Origin: JAYVIQ01 sp043770215 | Lineage (GTDB): Bacteria > Bacteroidota > Bacteroidia > Cytophagales > JAAEPT01 | Length of the DNA stretch: 18,243 nucleotides | Assembly: GCA_043770215.1 (NCBI GenBank) | Contig: JAYVIQ010000087.1 | Span: 1 to 18,243, forward strand | Direction: 5' to 3' | Shown: piece after piece, positions 1 to 7,244 of the stretch | How the letters are laid out: every line of letters starts with the position of its first letter | Numbering within the stretch: position 1 is the first letter of the stretch | The notes under the pieces: generated by a model | What the model saw: the letters and a program-made list of their open reading frames with translations, nothing else | Database searches by the model: none | What the model was told of the DNA's origin: nothing | Program-made: the position numbers and the translations under genes

Positions 1-1830
1 CGCATGTCTGTGAGAGAATGTTCCTCTTTTAACATCTTGACCACTCAATCGTATGTCACATCCCTCTTCCATTAGAGATCCGTACGCAAGCAATTCTGCT
101 GCTGCCCAATCTAATTCTTTCGTTTCAAAAAATTGTTCTTTTCTGGTTTTTAATATTTTTTCTATTTGTTTTAATGCTTTAAATCCTTTTGGAATCTCTA
201 TCAAAGAATTAGCCACTTTATCTATTGTAGCTTGAGTAATTCCTGTCTCAGGAGATTTTACAAAATCAGCTGGTGTAGATTTACGAAGCAACTGCCATTC
301 TTGCTCTGTAGGTTGAAATGTGTAAGGTAGTTTCTGTTGTTTAACCATGTTTAAACGGTCTTGCAACAAATTTCTAAACTCTTTGTCCATTGATTTGGCA
401 ACTTCTGAGTCTATATCACCTCTTTCAATCAATTTTTTGGTATATAACTCTCTAGGATTTGGATGTTTAGCAATCAAATTATACAAATGAGGTTGTGTAA
501 ACTTTGGCTCATCTGCTTCATTGTGCCCATGTCTTCTATAACAAACCATGTCAATAAAAACATCGCGTTCAAATTTCTGACGGTATTCCATGGCAAGTTT
601 CATACAAAATACCACAGCCTCAGGATCATCTCCATTGACATGAAATACAGGTGCATCTACCACTTTGGCAACATCTGTACAATAAATGGAAGATCTAGCA
701 TCTTCATAATCCGTAGTAAACCCTACTTGGTTATTAATGACAAAATGAATGGTACCTCCAGTTTTGTACCCTTCTAATTTTTGCATTTGTATTACTTCAT
801 AAACTATGCCTTGTCCTGCCAATGCAGCATCTCCATGAATAAGTACTGGTACAATTTTATTAAAATTGCTGTTGTACAATCTATCCGCTTTAGCCCTTAC
901 ATATCCTTCTACTACAGGGTTTACTGCCTCTAAATGAGATGGATTAGGAATTAATTTTAAATGTACTGTTTTTCCTTTGCCTGCATCTACAATGCTAGAG
1001 TACCCCATATGGTATTTCACATCGCCGTCTCCGTTGCCTGCTTCTGGTGCTGCACCTTCAAATTCATTGAATATTTTCTCGTATGTTTTGCCCATTATGT
1101 TTGCCAAAACATTTAAACGACCCCTATGAGCCATACCGATAACTATTTCTTCTACGCCCATTTCTGATCCTTTAGAAATAAGTGCATCTAGTGCCGGTAT
1201 TGTAGACTCTCCGCCTTCTAATGAAAAACGTTTTTGACCAACATATTTGGTATGTAAAAAATTCTCAAAAACTACGGCTTCATTTAGTTTAGATAGTGTG
1301 CGTCTAATTCTATTTTCGTTTGGTTTAAATGCCAAACTCTCCTTTTCTATTTTTTCTTTAAACCACTCTAAACGGTCTCTGTGTCTAATGTATTGGTATT
1401 CAAAACCGATAGATCCCTCATATATTTTTTTAAGGCTGGCTAAAATATCTTTCAATTTTGCTTTTCCAATGCCTATTTCTTTTCCAGCTTCGAACTCTGT
1501 TTCTAAGTCTAAGCTAGATAAGCCAAATTCTTCAATATCTAAACGAGGATTTCTATCTTTTCTATCTCTTAAAGGATTTGTTTTAGCTCTTAAATGAGCT
1601 CTAGACCTATATGCATGTATAAGATAGTGAACTTGCACCTCTTTTGCATCTAATCCACCAACTGTAGAATTAGAAGAAGTTTCATCACCATATTTTGATG
1701 TCGCAAACTCAAATCCTTCAAAAAATTGTTGCCAAGTTTCATCTACTGATTCTCTGTCTTTTTTGTAATCGTTGTACATGGTATCTATGTAGCTACCGTG
1801 TGCATTTGCTATATATGAGTATTTATCCAT
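1..1830 (-). CDS. sucA: 2-oxoglutarate dehydrogenase E1 component (5' part, cut by left edge)
   Basis: Thiamine-diphosphate-dependent E1 subunit of the 2-oxoglutarate dehydrogenase complex, which decarboxylates 2-oxoglutarate in the TCA cycle and passes the succinyl group to the lipoyl E2. 610 residues are present from ATG 1828-1830; the family is about 900-930 residues, so roughly the last third lies beyond base 1. Visible marks are the N-terminal segment that typically binds E2 (about residues 4-40), GMAHRGRLNVL at 232-242, the ThDP-binding HGDAALAGQG at 332-341, NNQVGFTT at 366-373 and YRRHGHNEADEPKFTQP at 431-447. The frame is open with no lesion. A TACCTTTG -7-like element lies 22 bp upstream of the ATG. 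In related genomes sucB usually follows, which would put it off the left edge; this is an inference. The identity is secure because the E1o motifs distinguish it from pyruvate dehydrogenase E1. Confidence 0.97.
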   Translation of the reverse strand, partial: MDKYSYIANAHGSYIDTMYNDYKKDRESVDETWQQFFEGFEFATSKYGDETSSNSTVGGLDAKEVQVHYLIHAYRSRAHLRAKTNPLRDRKDRNPRLDIEEFGLSSLDLETEFEAGKEIGIGKAKLKDILASLKKIYEGSIGFEYQYIRHRDRLEWFKEKIEKESLAFKPNENRIRRTLSKLNEAVVFENFLHTKYVGQKRFSLEGGESTIPALDALISKGSEMGVEEIVIGMAHRGRLNVLANIMGKTYEKIFNEFEGAAPEAGNGDGDVKYHMGYSSIVDAGKGKTVHLKLIPNPSHLEAVNPVVEGYVRAKADRLYNSNFNKIVPVLIHGDAALAGQGIVYEVIQMQKLEGYKTGGTIHFVINNQVGFTTDYEDARSSIYCTDVAKVVDAPVFHVNGDDPEAVVFCMKLAMEYRQKFERDVFIDMVCYRRHGHNEADEPKFTQPHLYNLIAKHPNPRELYTKKLIERGDIDSEVAKSMDKEFRNLLQDRLNMVKQQKLPYTFQPTEQEWQLLRKSTPADFVKSPETGITQATIDKVANSLIEIPKGFKALKQIEKILKTRKEQFFETKELDWAAAELLAYGSLMEEGCDIRLSGQDVKRGTFSHRHA

Positions 1831-1851
1831 TTTTTATCCCAATAATTAGTC

Positions 1852-1859
1852 CAAAGGTA
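1852..1859 (-). promoter_or_regulatory. Putative -7 element of sucA promoter
   Basis: Read on the minus strand this is TACCTTTG, an exact match to the Bacteroidetes TAnnTTTG -7 consensus, 22 bp before the sucA ATG. No clear TTTG -33 box sits at the usual spacing; that position is only A/T-rich. Confidence 0.45.
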
Positions 1860-2058
1860 CAAAAGCTATTTTATATTTAAAAACCTTATAATCGTTTATT
1901 CAAATATGATTGATTTTTAAACTGTAACATTTAGTTCCTTGGCTTAGATAGTTGTGGGTATAATAATTAATATGATGTTTTGGAAAGAAATAAAACATTT
2001 GTAGATTTTAGTTTGGTGCTTAGGTTCTAACGCACTTCTTTTAAAAAGTTAAAAATAG

Positions 2059-2232
2059 CTAGGGGGTAGAAAATTCTATATAACAAGATTTGACTGTCTG
2101 CGCTCTTCGACCTTCCACTGTTATCTTATTTCTAAGGCTTGTACAAGTACAAGTTGCGGCCTGCTCTAGGTGCACAATGACTTGGTCGTAATTGTAAAGA
2201 ACCTGATTTTCACTTGTCCCTAGCTCTGCCAA
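2059..2232 (-). other. Cryptic 57-codon reading frame in a GC-richer block, possibly an interspersed repeat
   Basis: On the minus strand an open frame runs from a TTG (2230-2232) to TAG (2059-2061), giving 57 residues; the frame stays open upstream to a TAA at 2263-2265, with no ATG. The translation is rich in polar residues and contains a Cys-Thr repeat stretch (ATCTCTS). The block is less AT-rich than its surroundings. It is bracketed by an 8-bp inverted repeat, AGCTAGGG at 2057-2064 and CCCTAGCT at 2218-2225. The left arm overlaps the stop codon. It also contains CTTGTAC-aa-GTACAAG at 2138-2153. No Shine-Dalgarno or promoter is visible. It could be a short unannotated gene, a fragment of a decayed gene, or a dispersed repeat whose frame is incidental. 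I do not recognise the product. Confidence 0.35.
2138..2153. repeat. 7-bp inverted repeat with 2-bp centre
   Basis: CTTGTAC-AA-GTACAAG is a perfect inverted repeat inside the cryptic block. It could be a protein-binding palindrome or a short hairpin. In the minus-strand frame it encodes part of the Cys-Thr stretch. Confidence 0.5.
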
Positions 2233-2356
2233 AAATATAGTATTTGCAATATAAAAACAACATTATGCTCACAAACATTTTTATTTTATAGATATTAATT
2301 CATTCTCTTGAATATGTAATGAATGTTTGATACCTTATTGTAATAATAGAAAACTT

Positions 2357-2776
2357 ATGAGCGGGAACATTACATTTGCCATGATAAAACCAGATACTGT
2401 TTTAAAAAATAGTGTAGGTAAAATATTAACTCTTATGGAAGAAAATGGCTTTAAAGTACTAGCCATAAAAAAAACTCAATTATCTATTTCTGACATCCCT
2501 AAATTTTATGTAGATCATATTGGAAAAGTATATTTTGAAGACTTAGAGTACTTTATGACTTCAGGGCCTGTATTTCCAATAGTTTTAGAAAAAGAAAATG
2601 CAGTGGCTGAATTTAGAAAAATATTAGGCTCTACTGACCCATCTAAAGCAGATGAAGGCACAATTAGGAAATTATTTGCTGCTTCTAAAGAGCGTAACGC
2701 TTGTCATGGTGCTGATTCAGATGAAAATGCTTGGAGAGAATTAGGATTCTTTTTTAATAAATTAGAGCTGATTTAA
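2357..2776 (+). CDS. ndk: Nucleoside diphosphate kinase
   Basis: Transfers the gamma phosphate of ATP to NDPs through a phosphohistidine intermediate, supplying CTP, GTP, UTP and dNTPs in the cytoplasm. The ATG at 2357 gives 139 residues, the usual family length; an in-frame TTG at 2327 would add ten residues before the conserved MSGNITFAMIKPD start and is unlikely. Predicted catalytic and binding residues are present: K11, Y51, R87, T93, R104, N114 and phospho-acceptor H117 in NACHGADSDENA. The stretch around 54-60 (HIGKVYF) differs from the common H-x-R/K-PFF, so the usual Phe stacking on the base is Tyr59. The gene stands alone, with a strong terminator hairpin 15 bp after the stop inside the convergent glycosyltransferase gene. 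Confidence 0.96.
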   Translation: MSGNITFAMIKPDTVLKNSVGKILTLMEENGFKVLAIKKTQLSISDIPKFYVDHIGKVYFEDLEYFMTSGPVFPIVLEKENAVAEFRKILGSTDPSKADEGTIRKLFAASKERNACHGADSDENAWRELGFFFNKLELI

Positions 2777-2781
2777 TAAAA

Positions 2782-3888
2782 CTACACTATCCCCATTTTT
2801 TCTTTTAAAATGGGGTAATATTTTTTTTCAAAACGCTCAATTTCCTTTGCCTTAGAAAAATGCAAAGGTGCTTGCTTAAACTCTTCTGTTCTAAACTCAA
2901 GTAAGGGATGACAAATGGATTGAGTTAATCCATTTTCATAACTACATATGACTTTTGTTTCTAGATAAAGTGCTTCGTATAGTTTTACTGGAGTACACCC
3001 AATAAATGAACTGCTCCAAGAATATGGCAATAGTAAAAACTCTGAAGAAGCAAGTTCTTCTATAAGCCTTTGGTGACTAATGGGGGTTTTATATACTTCT
3101 ATTTCAGCCAATTGCTTTATATCTTTAGGGAATTTGTAATTGTCTGTGCTATGCCCTAAAATTTTAATTTTTGCATTTGGATGTATTTTTTTAATTATTC
3201 TAATCCACTTACAGGCTAAATCTAAGCCATAAGCTTTAGACAAAGTGCCTGTGATTAAATACGTAGCCCTTATTTTATCTACAACAACCTCGTCTGGGTA
3301 AGCGTATAAATTTTCTATTAAAGTGGTATTTTTATTAGATATGAATTTCAGTTGATTTTGATATACTAATTCTGAAATGAAATAATGTTCTATATACTTT
3401 TTAGAAATGTTTTCAGATAACTTTATCCATTTAGAAATTAAAACAATTTTCCAACGGGCATTATTTTTCTGGGATTGAAGGTTTAGATCATAGTTTTCTT
3501 GTATGTCATAGTAAAATTTAGTGTTTGATCCGCCAATTTTTTTATAGAAAAATGCTACTATAAGCAGTTCAAAAGTTTCTAAAACAACTATTTTAGGCTT
3601 AATTTTTATAAGTAATCTTAAAAATTTAATCTGTGCAAAAATCCTTTTTATTCCCGTATTCTTATCTAAAGAAGCATGTAGATAGACCCGATTTTTATTT
3701 TCAAATTCCATTGAACCACCAAAAATATGGATATTAATGAATCCAACATATTTAAAAAAATACCCCCATTTTTCATACATTCTGTGGTCATCCAAAGGTT
3801 TAACTACAGAGGCAATAAGTATGGCGTTTGTTTCTTCTTTTGACAAGGATAAATGATTTGTTTTTGTTAAATTGGTAGCAAAATACAA
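2782..3888 (-). CDS. GT-B fold glycosyltransferase (family 4-like)
   Basis: Probable sugar-nucleotide-dependent glycosyltransferase of the cell envelope; donor and acceptor cannot be told from sequence. The N-terminal Rossmann half starts with ILIASVVKPLDDHRMYEKWG (about 23-42), which resembles the H-x-D-x-R-x-x-K motif at the start of many bacteroidetal GT4 enzymes. The C-terminal half begins near LITGTLSKAYGLDLACKW (211-228) and carries the nucleotide-sugar binding TPVKLYEAL (299-307), although the usual E-x7-E motif is only partly visible. No ATG precedes the first conserved strand. The first in-frame ATG encodes residue 37, which is too late, so the start is inferred to be TTG at 3886-3888 (368 aa), or TTG 3844-3846 (354 aa). 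It is divergent from dapD with only 17 bp between start codons. No other envelope genes are adjacent. Confidence 0.8.
   Translation of the reverse strand: MYFATNLTKTNHLSLSKEETNAILIASVVKPLDDHRMYEKWGYFFKYVGFINIHIFGGSMEFENKNRVYLHASLDKNTGIKRIFAQIKFLRLLIKIKPKIVVLETFELLIVAFFYKKIGGSNTKFYYDIQENYDLNLQSQKNNARWKIVLISKWIKLSENISKKYIEHYFISELVYQNQLKFISNKNTTLIENLYAYPDEVVVDKIRATYLITGTLSKAYGLDLACKWIRIIKKIHPNAKIKILGHSTDNYKFPKDIKQLAEIEVYKTPISHQRLIEELASSEFLLLPYSWSSSFIGCTPVKLYEALYLETKVICSYENGLTQSICHPLLEFRTEEFKQAPLHFSKAKEIERFEKKYYPILKEKMGIV
2791..2828 (+). terminator. Intrinsic terminator of ndk, inside the convergent gene's 3' end
   Basis: CCCCATTTT (2791-2799) pairs perfectly with AAAATGGGG (2807-2815) across a 7-nt loop, and is followed by TAATATTTTTTTT. 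This is a classic rho-independent terminator for ndk. The same bases encode the last residues of the minus-strand glycosyltransferase (YYPILKEKMGIV). Confidence 0.85.
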
Positions 3889-3905
3889 TAAATCTATTGA
3901 TTATA

Positions 3906-4712
3906 ATGAAAGAAATTATAGAAAATGCTTGGGAAGACCGTACACTCCTTGCCAATAAAGAAACACAAGATGCTATATTTGAGATTATTGAGCTTTTAGA
4001 CAAGGGCAAATTACGTGTGGCAGAACCTGTAGAGGGTTCTTGGGTAGTAAATGATTGGGTTAAAAAAGCAGTTATTTTATATTTCCCAACTCAAAAAATG
4101 GAAACCATAGAAGTTGGTCCTTTTGAATTTCATGATAAAATGAAACTTAAAACTGATTATGCTTCTCAGGGTGTAAGAGTGGTGCCTCCAGCTGTTGCTA
4201 GATATGGTGCACACTTAGAAAATGGTGTCATTTTAATGCCTTCTTATGTAAACATTGGGGCTTATGTTAGTTCTGGGACTATGGTAGATACCTGGGCTAC
4301 AGTAGGCTCTTGCGCACAAATAGGGAAAGATGTTCACTTAAGTGGCGGCGTTGGGATTGGTGGTGTTTTAGAACCCGTACAAGCTGCTCCTGTAATTATA
4401 GAAGATGGTGCTTTTTTAGGCTCTCGTTGTATTGTTGTAGAAGGCGTAAGGGTTGGAAAAGAAGCCGTTTTGGGTGCTGGTGTAACCTTAACTATGAGTA
4501 CTAAAATTATAGATGTAACCGGTAATGAACCTGTTATTTATACTGGATATGTACCAGAACGTGCTGTAGTTATACCCGGTTCTTATCCTAAAGAATTTGG
4601 TGCTGGCACGTACCACGTACCTTGCGCGCTCATAATAGGAAAGAGAAAAGAAAGTACAGATAAGAAAACTTCTTTAAACGACGCTTTGAGAGAAAACAAT
4701 GTAGCTGTATAA
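3906..4712 (+). CDS. dapD: 2,3,4,5-tetrahydropyridine-2,6-dicarboxylate N-succinyltransferase
   Basis: Succinylates tetrahydrodipicolinate using succinyl-CoA in the succinylase branch of the diaminopimelate/lysine pathway, feeding peptidoglycan and lysine synthesis. 268 residues from ATG 3906; an in-frame TTG at 3897 would add only three residues and is not preferred. The N-terminal helical domain (1-90) is followed by RVVPPAVARYGAHLENGVIL (91-110) and a left-handed beta-helix of hexapeptide repeats (about 100-215). Within it are MVDTWATVGSCAQIGKDVHL (126-145) and GGVGIGGVLEPVQAAPVIIE (147-166). The C-terminal strand AGTYHVPCALIIGKR is typical of the trimeric enzyme. Length and motifs match the family closely. 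Because the divergent glycosyltransferase begins 17 bp away, the dapD promoter must overlap that gene. A perfect 12-bp hairpin lies 24 bp past the stop. Confidence 0.96.
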   Translation: MKEIIENAWEDRTLLANKETQDAIFEIIELLDKGKLRVAEPVEGSWVVNDWVKKAVILYFPTQKMETIEVGPFEFHDKMKLKTDYASQGVRVVPPAVARYGAHLENGVILMPSYVNIGAYVSSGTMVDTWATVGSCAQIGKDVHLSGGVGIGGVLEPVQAAPVIIEDGAFLGSRCIVVEGVRVGKEAVLGAGVTLTMSTKIIDVTGNEPVIYTGYVPERAVVIPGSYPKEFGAGTYHVPCALIIGKRKESTDKKTSLNDALRENNVAV

Positions 4713-4736
4713 GCTGTTTATTCAATATTAAATTTT

Positions 4737-4761
4737 GTAAGGCTAGATCATCTAGCCTTAC
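4737..4761 (+). terminator. Perfect 12-bp stem hairpin after dapD
   Basis: GTAAGGCTAGAT (4737-4748) and ATCTAGCCTTAC (4750-4761) are exact reverse complements around one base, so the real loop must open a few central pairs. Only a short T run (TAGTTT) follows, so as a terminator it is of moderate quality. Its position 24 bp after the dapD stop supports that role. Confidence 0.6.
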
Positions 4762-4937
4762 TAGTTTAAGCTAATACAACTAAATATTTATGCCAAATAA
4801 GTACACTTAAAAGTATAAATGTTTGTTTTGGGAATTCTAAAGCTATGGTTTATTGCTTTTGTGGATTGCTTGATTAAACCCCATTTTATATTTTTTTTGT
4901 CTTATTAGAATAATGTTGGTTTACACGTTTATTTACT

Positions 4938-5540
4938 ATGCAATTGTTTAAAACAGAAAGTACTAAAAATATTTTACCCATAGACGGAGAAGTTTTTTAT
5001 TATGGCCAAATTTTAGATCATAAAGTAAGTTACCAACTTTTAAATGCACTCCTAGATACTTTGGAGTGGCAAAACGATCAATCTTTTATTTACGGAAAAC
5101 TCATCACCACAAAAAGAAAAGTTGCGTGGCATGGAAATGAAGCATTTGAATACACGTACTCTAAGATTTCAAGAAAAGCAAAACCTTGGACCAATGAACT
5201 ATTGTTTTTAAAATCTTTGATTGAAAACACATGTGGCGAAACGTTTAATTCTTGCTTAGTAAATTTATACCACTCTGGAGAAGAAGGAATGTCTTGGCAT
5301 AGCGATGCTGAAAAAGAGCTAAAAAGAAATAGTGCCATTGCCTCTTTTAGTTTAGGTGCTGAGCGCAAGTTTATGTTCAGACACAAAGAAACTAAAGAAT
5401 CTATTGCTATTCAACTAGAAAACGCTAGTTTGTTGGTTATGAAAGGGGCTACACAACACCATTGGAAACACCAACTACCAATTTCTAAACGCATAAAATC
5501 ACCTAGAATAAACCTTACCTTTAGAACAATTGAACGCTAG
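4938..5540 (+). CDS. alkB: AlkB-like 2-oxoglutarate/Fe(II) DNA dealkylase
   Basis: Oxidative demethylase that repairs 1-methyladenine and 3-methylcytosine type lesions in nucleic acids, using Fe(II), O2 and 2-oxoglutarate. 200 residues from ATG 4938. The catalytic double-stranded beta-helix shows WHSD with metal ligands H121 and D123, distal H178 in HHWKHQLP, and SPRINLTFR with R190 and R196 for 2-oxoglutarate binding. The HxWxHxLP and RINLTFR patterns resemble the ALKBH2/ALKBH3 type more than E. coli AlkB. The gene stands alone, preceded by a 225-bp gap after dapD, and is convergent with the DUF547 gene with 15 bp between stop codons. There is no Ada or other adaptive-response gene beside it. 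Substrate choice between DNA and RNA cannot be read from the sequence. Confidence 0.92.
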   Translation: MQLFKTESTKNILPIDGEVFYYGQILDHKVSYQLLNALLDTLEWQNDQSFIYGKLITTKRKVAWHGNEAFEYTYSKISRKAKPWTNELLFLKSLIENTCGETFNSCLVNLYHSGEEGMSWHSDAEKELKRNSAIASFSLGAERKFMFRHKETKESIAIQLENASLLVMKGATQHHWKHQLPISKRIKSPRINLTFRTIER

Positions 5541-5555
5541 CTTGTATTTTAATCA

Positions 5556-6608
5556 CTAGTTGTTTAAGGTCCAATCATAGGTCAAAAATTCAATTTTTTT
5601 ATCGTCCTTAAAAGTACCATCATAATATTTTCTTATGTAGGCATTTACATCCCCAAAATCTGATTTATACCAGTTAAACAATTCAGAAACTTTCAAATCC
5701 CCATCTGAAATTTGGTTTCTTGCAGGATTGTTAATAAAGTTTTTGGTTTGCTCATCTAACTTAGTATTCAAATTAAATTCTGTATACGCTGTATTTAATA
5801 GTTTAGGGCAGCTTTTGGCAGCACAGACACAAGCAAAGTGTATTCTAGGATCTCCAAATTGTTTTCTTATGATGTCATGTTCTATTTGGTTTAAACTATG
5901 TTTTTTTGTTCCTACCTCTACAATAGCTAAATCCCAAGCTTTGCCTCCATTTATACTCATTATGGTCTTTGGAATGTTATATTTAAGAATTAATTCTATG
6001 GTATTTGCGTTGTAAACATTTATCCAATACGCTAGTTTTTTGTTTTTAGACCATGTTGGGTTTGGCACATTATTTTTCAAATCCTTTAAATAAACTTGAA
6101 GCTTGCTTCTTTCAGCCATAAATCCAGAATAATTTACTTTACCTGTGCTGGTTACATACTTTTTTAATAAATCATCGAAATCTGAATGCGAAAATTCTTT
6201 TTCTATGTCTGAAGTAGATACTTGGTTTTTATCTTTAAAGTCTACCCTTCTAAACATACTTTCTGTATTGGTAAAAGAATTCCTTTTTACTGGTTCAATA
6301 GAAGGTTTTTCATTATTTTTAAATTCAGATGTACCTTCTACATTTTTTGGTACAGCAGCTTTAGTAATTCCTTTTTCCTCTATTTTATTTCCATTTCCAG
6401 AATCAATAGGATGCAGCAGAATATCTTCGTCAGTAATCATTTCTACTGCAGCATCTTTTGTGGTATCAGGGGTTTCTAAATCTGTTGTTGATAGAGAATC
6501 TTGCTTCTTATTATTTTCCATTTCTTGCTGTTTGGTACAAGAAAAAAGAATTAGTAAACAAGAAACAAAAAGAAATTTAAACACGCGTAAGTTGATTAAT
6601 CTGGTCAT
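5556..6608 (-). CDS. DUF547 domain lipoprotein
   Basis: Predicted envelope lipoprotein of unknown function. The 350-residue protein begins with a signal peptide (positive MTRLINLR, then a hydrophobic core) ending in a lipobox LFSC, with lipidated C24. The following residues TKQQEM lack the acidic run often associated with surface export in Bacteroidetes, so a periplasmic-facing anchor is a reasonable guess. Residues 25-140 are low-complexity, charged and Ser/Thr-rich, probably a flexible linker. The DUF547 domain spans about 140-350 and shows AYWINVYNA (193-201), SLNQIEHDIIR (238-248) and DPRIHFACVCAAKSCP (253-268). The ATG overlaps the end of the upstream FMN reductase by 32 bp, which suggests cotranscription. 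An internal GTG at codon 9 would remove most of the overlap but shorten the signal peptide's n-region. Confidence 0.88.
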   Translation of the reverse strand: MTRLINLRVFKFLFVSCLLILFSCTKQQEMENNKKQDSLSTTDLETPDTTKDAAVEMITDEDILLHPIDSGNGNKIEEKGITKAAVPKNVEGTSEFKNNEKPSIEPVKRNSFTNTESMFRRVDFKDKNQVSTSDIEKEFSHSDFDDLLKKYVTSTGKVNYSGFMAERSKLQVYLKDLKNNVPNPTWSKNKKLAYWINVYNANTIELILKYNIPKTIMSINGGKAWDLAIVEVGTKKHSLNQIEHDIIRKQFGDPRIHFACVCAAKSCPKLLNTAYTEFNLNTKLDEQTKNFINNPARNQISDGDLKVSELFNWYKSDFGDVNAYIRKYYDGTFKDDKKIEFLTYDWTLNN

Positions 6609-7101
6609 CTATAATACTTATTATGATTGGGTTAGAAAACTCTTCATTTATAAATTCTTTGTTAATATTGGTAATTCTAGGTTTAATGGCTAAAACATTG
6701 CAGTTTAAATAGTTCAAAATATCTGTTAAATGACTTAGACCAAGCGCTGCTCCAAGTGGACCAGCTGAAATACCACATAAGGCAGCTGTTTTTCCTTTTA
6801 CACAATCAGGGTACCTCAATCCATCAATAAACAACTTTAAAATACCAGGAAATGAACCATTGTATTCTGGCACTATAAAAACCAATGCATCTGCGTTTTG
6901 TACTTTGTCTCTTAAAGCATTAAAAACTTCGTTTTTACCACTAGTGCCATACAATCCATTGGTTAGAAAATCATCTGGAATCTCTTGCAAGTCTGCAATC
7001 TGGTTTTCTATACCTAATGCGTTTAATTTACTTTGATAGTACTTAGCAACACTTAAGGATTTGCTAGCTTCTCTATTTGTAGAGGATATTATTGTTATCA
7101 T
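6577..7101 (-). CDS. NAD(P)H-dependent FMN reductase
   Basis: Flavodoxin-fold oxidoreductase of the FMN_red family that moves electrons from NAD(P)H to FMN or quinone-like acceptors in the cytoplasm; the physiological acceptor is unknown. 174 residues from ATG 7099-7101, typical for the family. Visible are the N-terminal phosphate-binding region ISSTNREASKSLSVAKYY (5-22), the FMN-binding motif PEYNGSFPGILK (78-89) and GISAGPLGAALG (110-121). It is first in a two-gene minus-strand unit, overlapping the DUF547 lipoprotein start by 32 bp. A TATCTTTG -7 element lies 34 bp upstream. I see nothing that links it to sulfonate use or another specific pathway, so no gene symbol is given. Confidence 0.9.
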   Translation of the reverse strand: MITIISSTNREASKSLSVAKYYQSKLNALGIENQIADLQEIPDDFLTNGLYGTSGKNEVFNALRDKVQNADALVFIVPEYNGSFPGILKLFIDGLRYPDCVKGKTAALCGISAGPLGAALGLSHLTDILNYLNCNVLAIKPRITNINKEFINEEFSNPIIISIIDDQINQLTRV

Positions 7102-7135
7102 TTTAGAAGAATTATATTTGCAAATATCTATTGTT

Positions 7136-7143
7136 CAAAGATA
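7136..7143 (-). promoter_or_regulatory. Putative -7 element for the FMN reductase/DUF547 unit
   Basis: On the minus strand this reads TATCTTTG, an exact TAnnTTTG match 34 bp before the FMN reductase ATG. I did not find a TTTG -33 box at standard spacing. Confidence 0.45.
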
Positions 7144-7216
7144 AATATAATCCCCACAATTTTATGGTCTTTAGGTATACAATACTATAAAATAATGTAT
7201 AATTTTAGAAAGTACG

Positions 7217-7244
7217 TTTGATTGAATAAAAATACGCAATCAAA
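7217..7244 (-). terminator. Weak hairpin at the recB stop codon
   Basis: TTTGATTG (7217-7224) and CAATCAAA (7237-7244) form a perfect 8-bp stem with a 12-nt loop spanning the recB stop. No T tract follows in either direction, so a terminator role is only possible, not shown. Confidence 0.3.

Larger units (their letters stand above)
1831..2356. other. Gene-poor gap between sucA and ndk
   Basis: The two flanking genes are divergent, so both promoters should lie here. The sucA-proximal part (1831-2056) is very AT-rich and shows only the -7 element at 1852-1859. The middle (2057-2232) is a richer block with a cryptic minus-strand frame, listed separately. The ndk-proximal part (2233-2356) is AT-rich, and I found no exact TAnnTTTG in it. 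No tRNA or other known RNA was recognised. Confidence 0.6.

Noticed and set aside
463..777. Plus-strand 104-codon open frame and similar frames over sucA, recB, recC and recD
   Set aside because: They lie antisense to strongly recognisable genes, show no domains and are explained by codon bias on the opposite strand.
2327..2356. TTG start of ndk giving a 149-residue protein
   Set aside because: The conserved Ndk N-terminus begins at the ATG at 2357, and the resulting 139 residues match the family length.
6145..6693. Plus-strand 182-codon frame opposite the DUF547 lipoprotein
   Set aside because: It is antisense to a gene with a clear lipobox and DUF547 motifs; its Ser/Phe-rich translation is the usual shadow of a Lys/Glu/Asn-rich protein.
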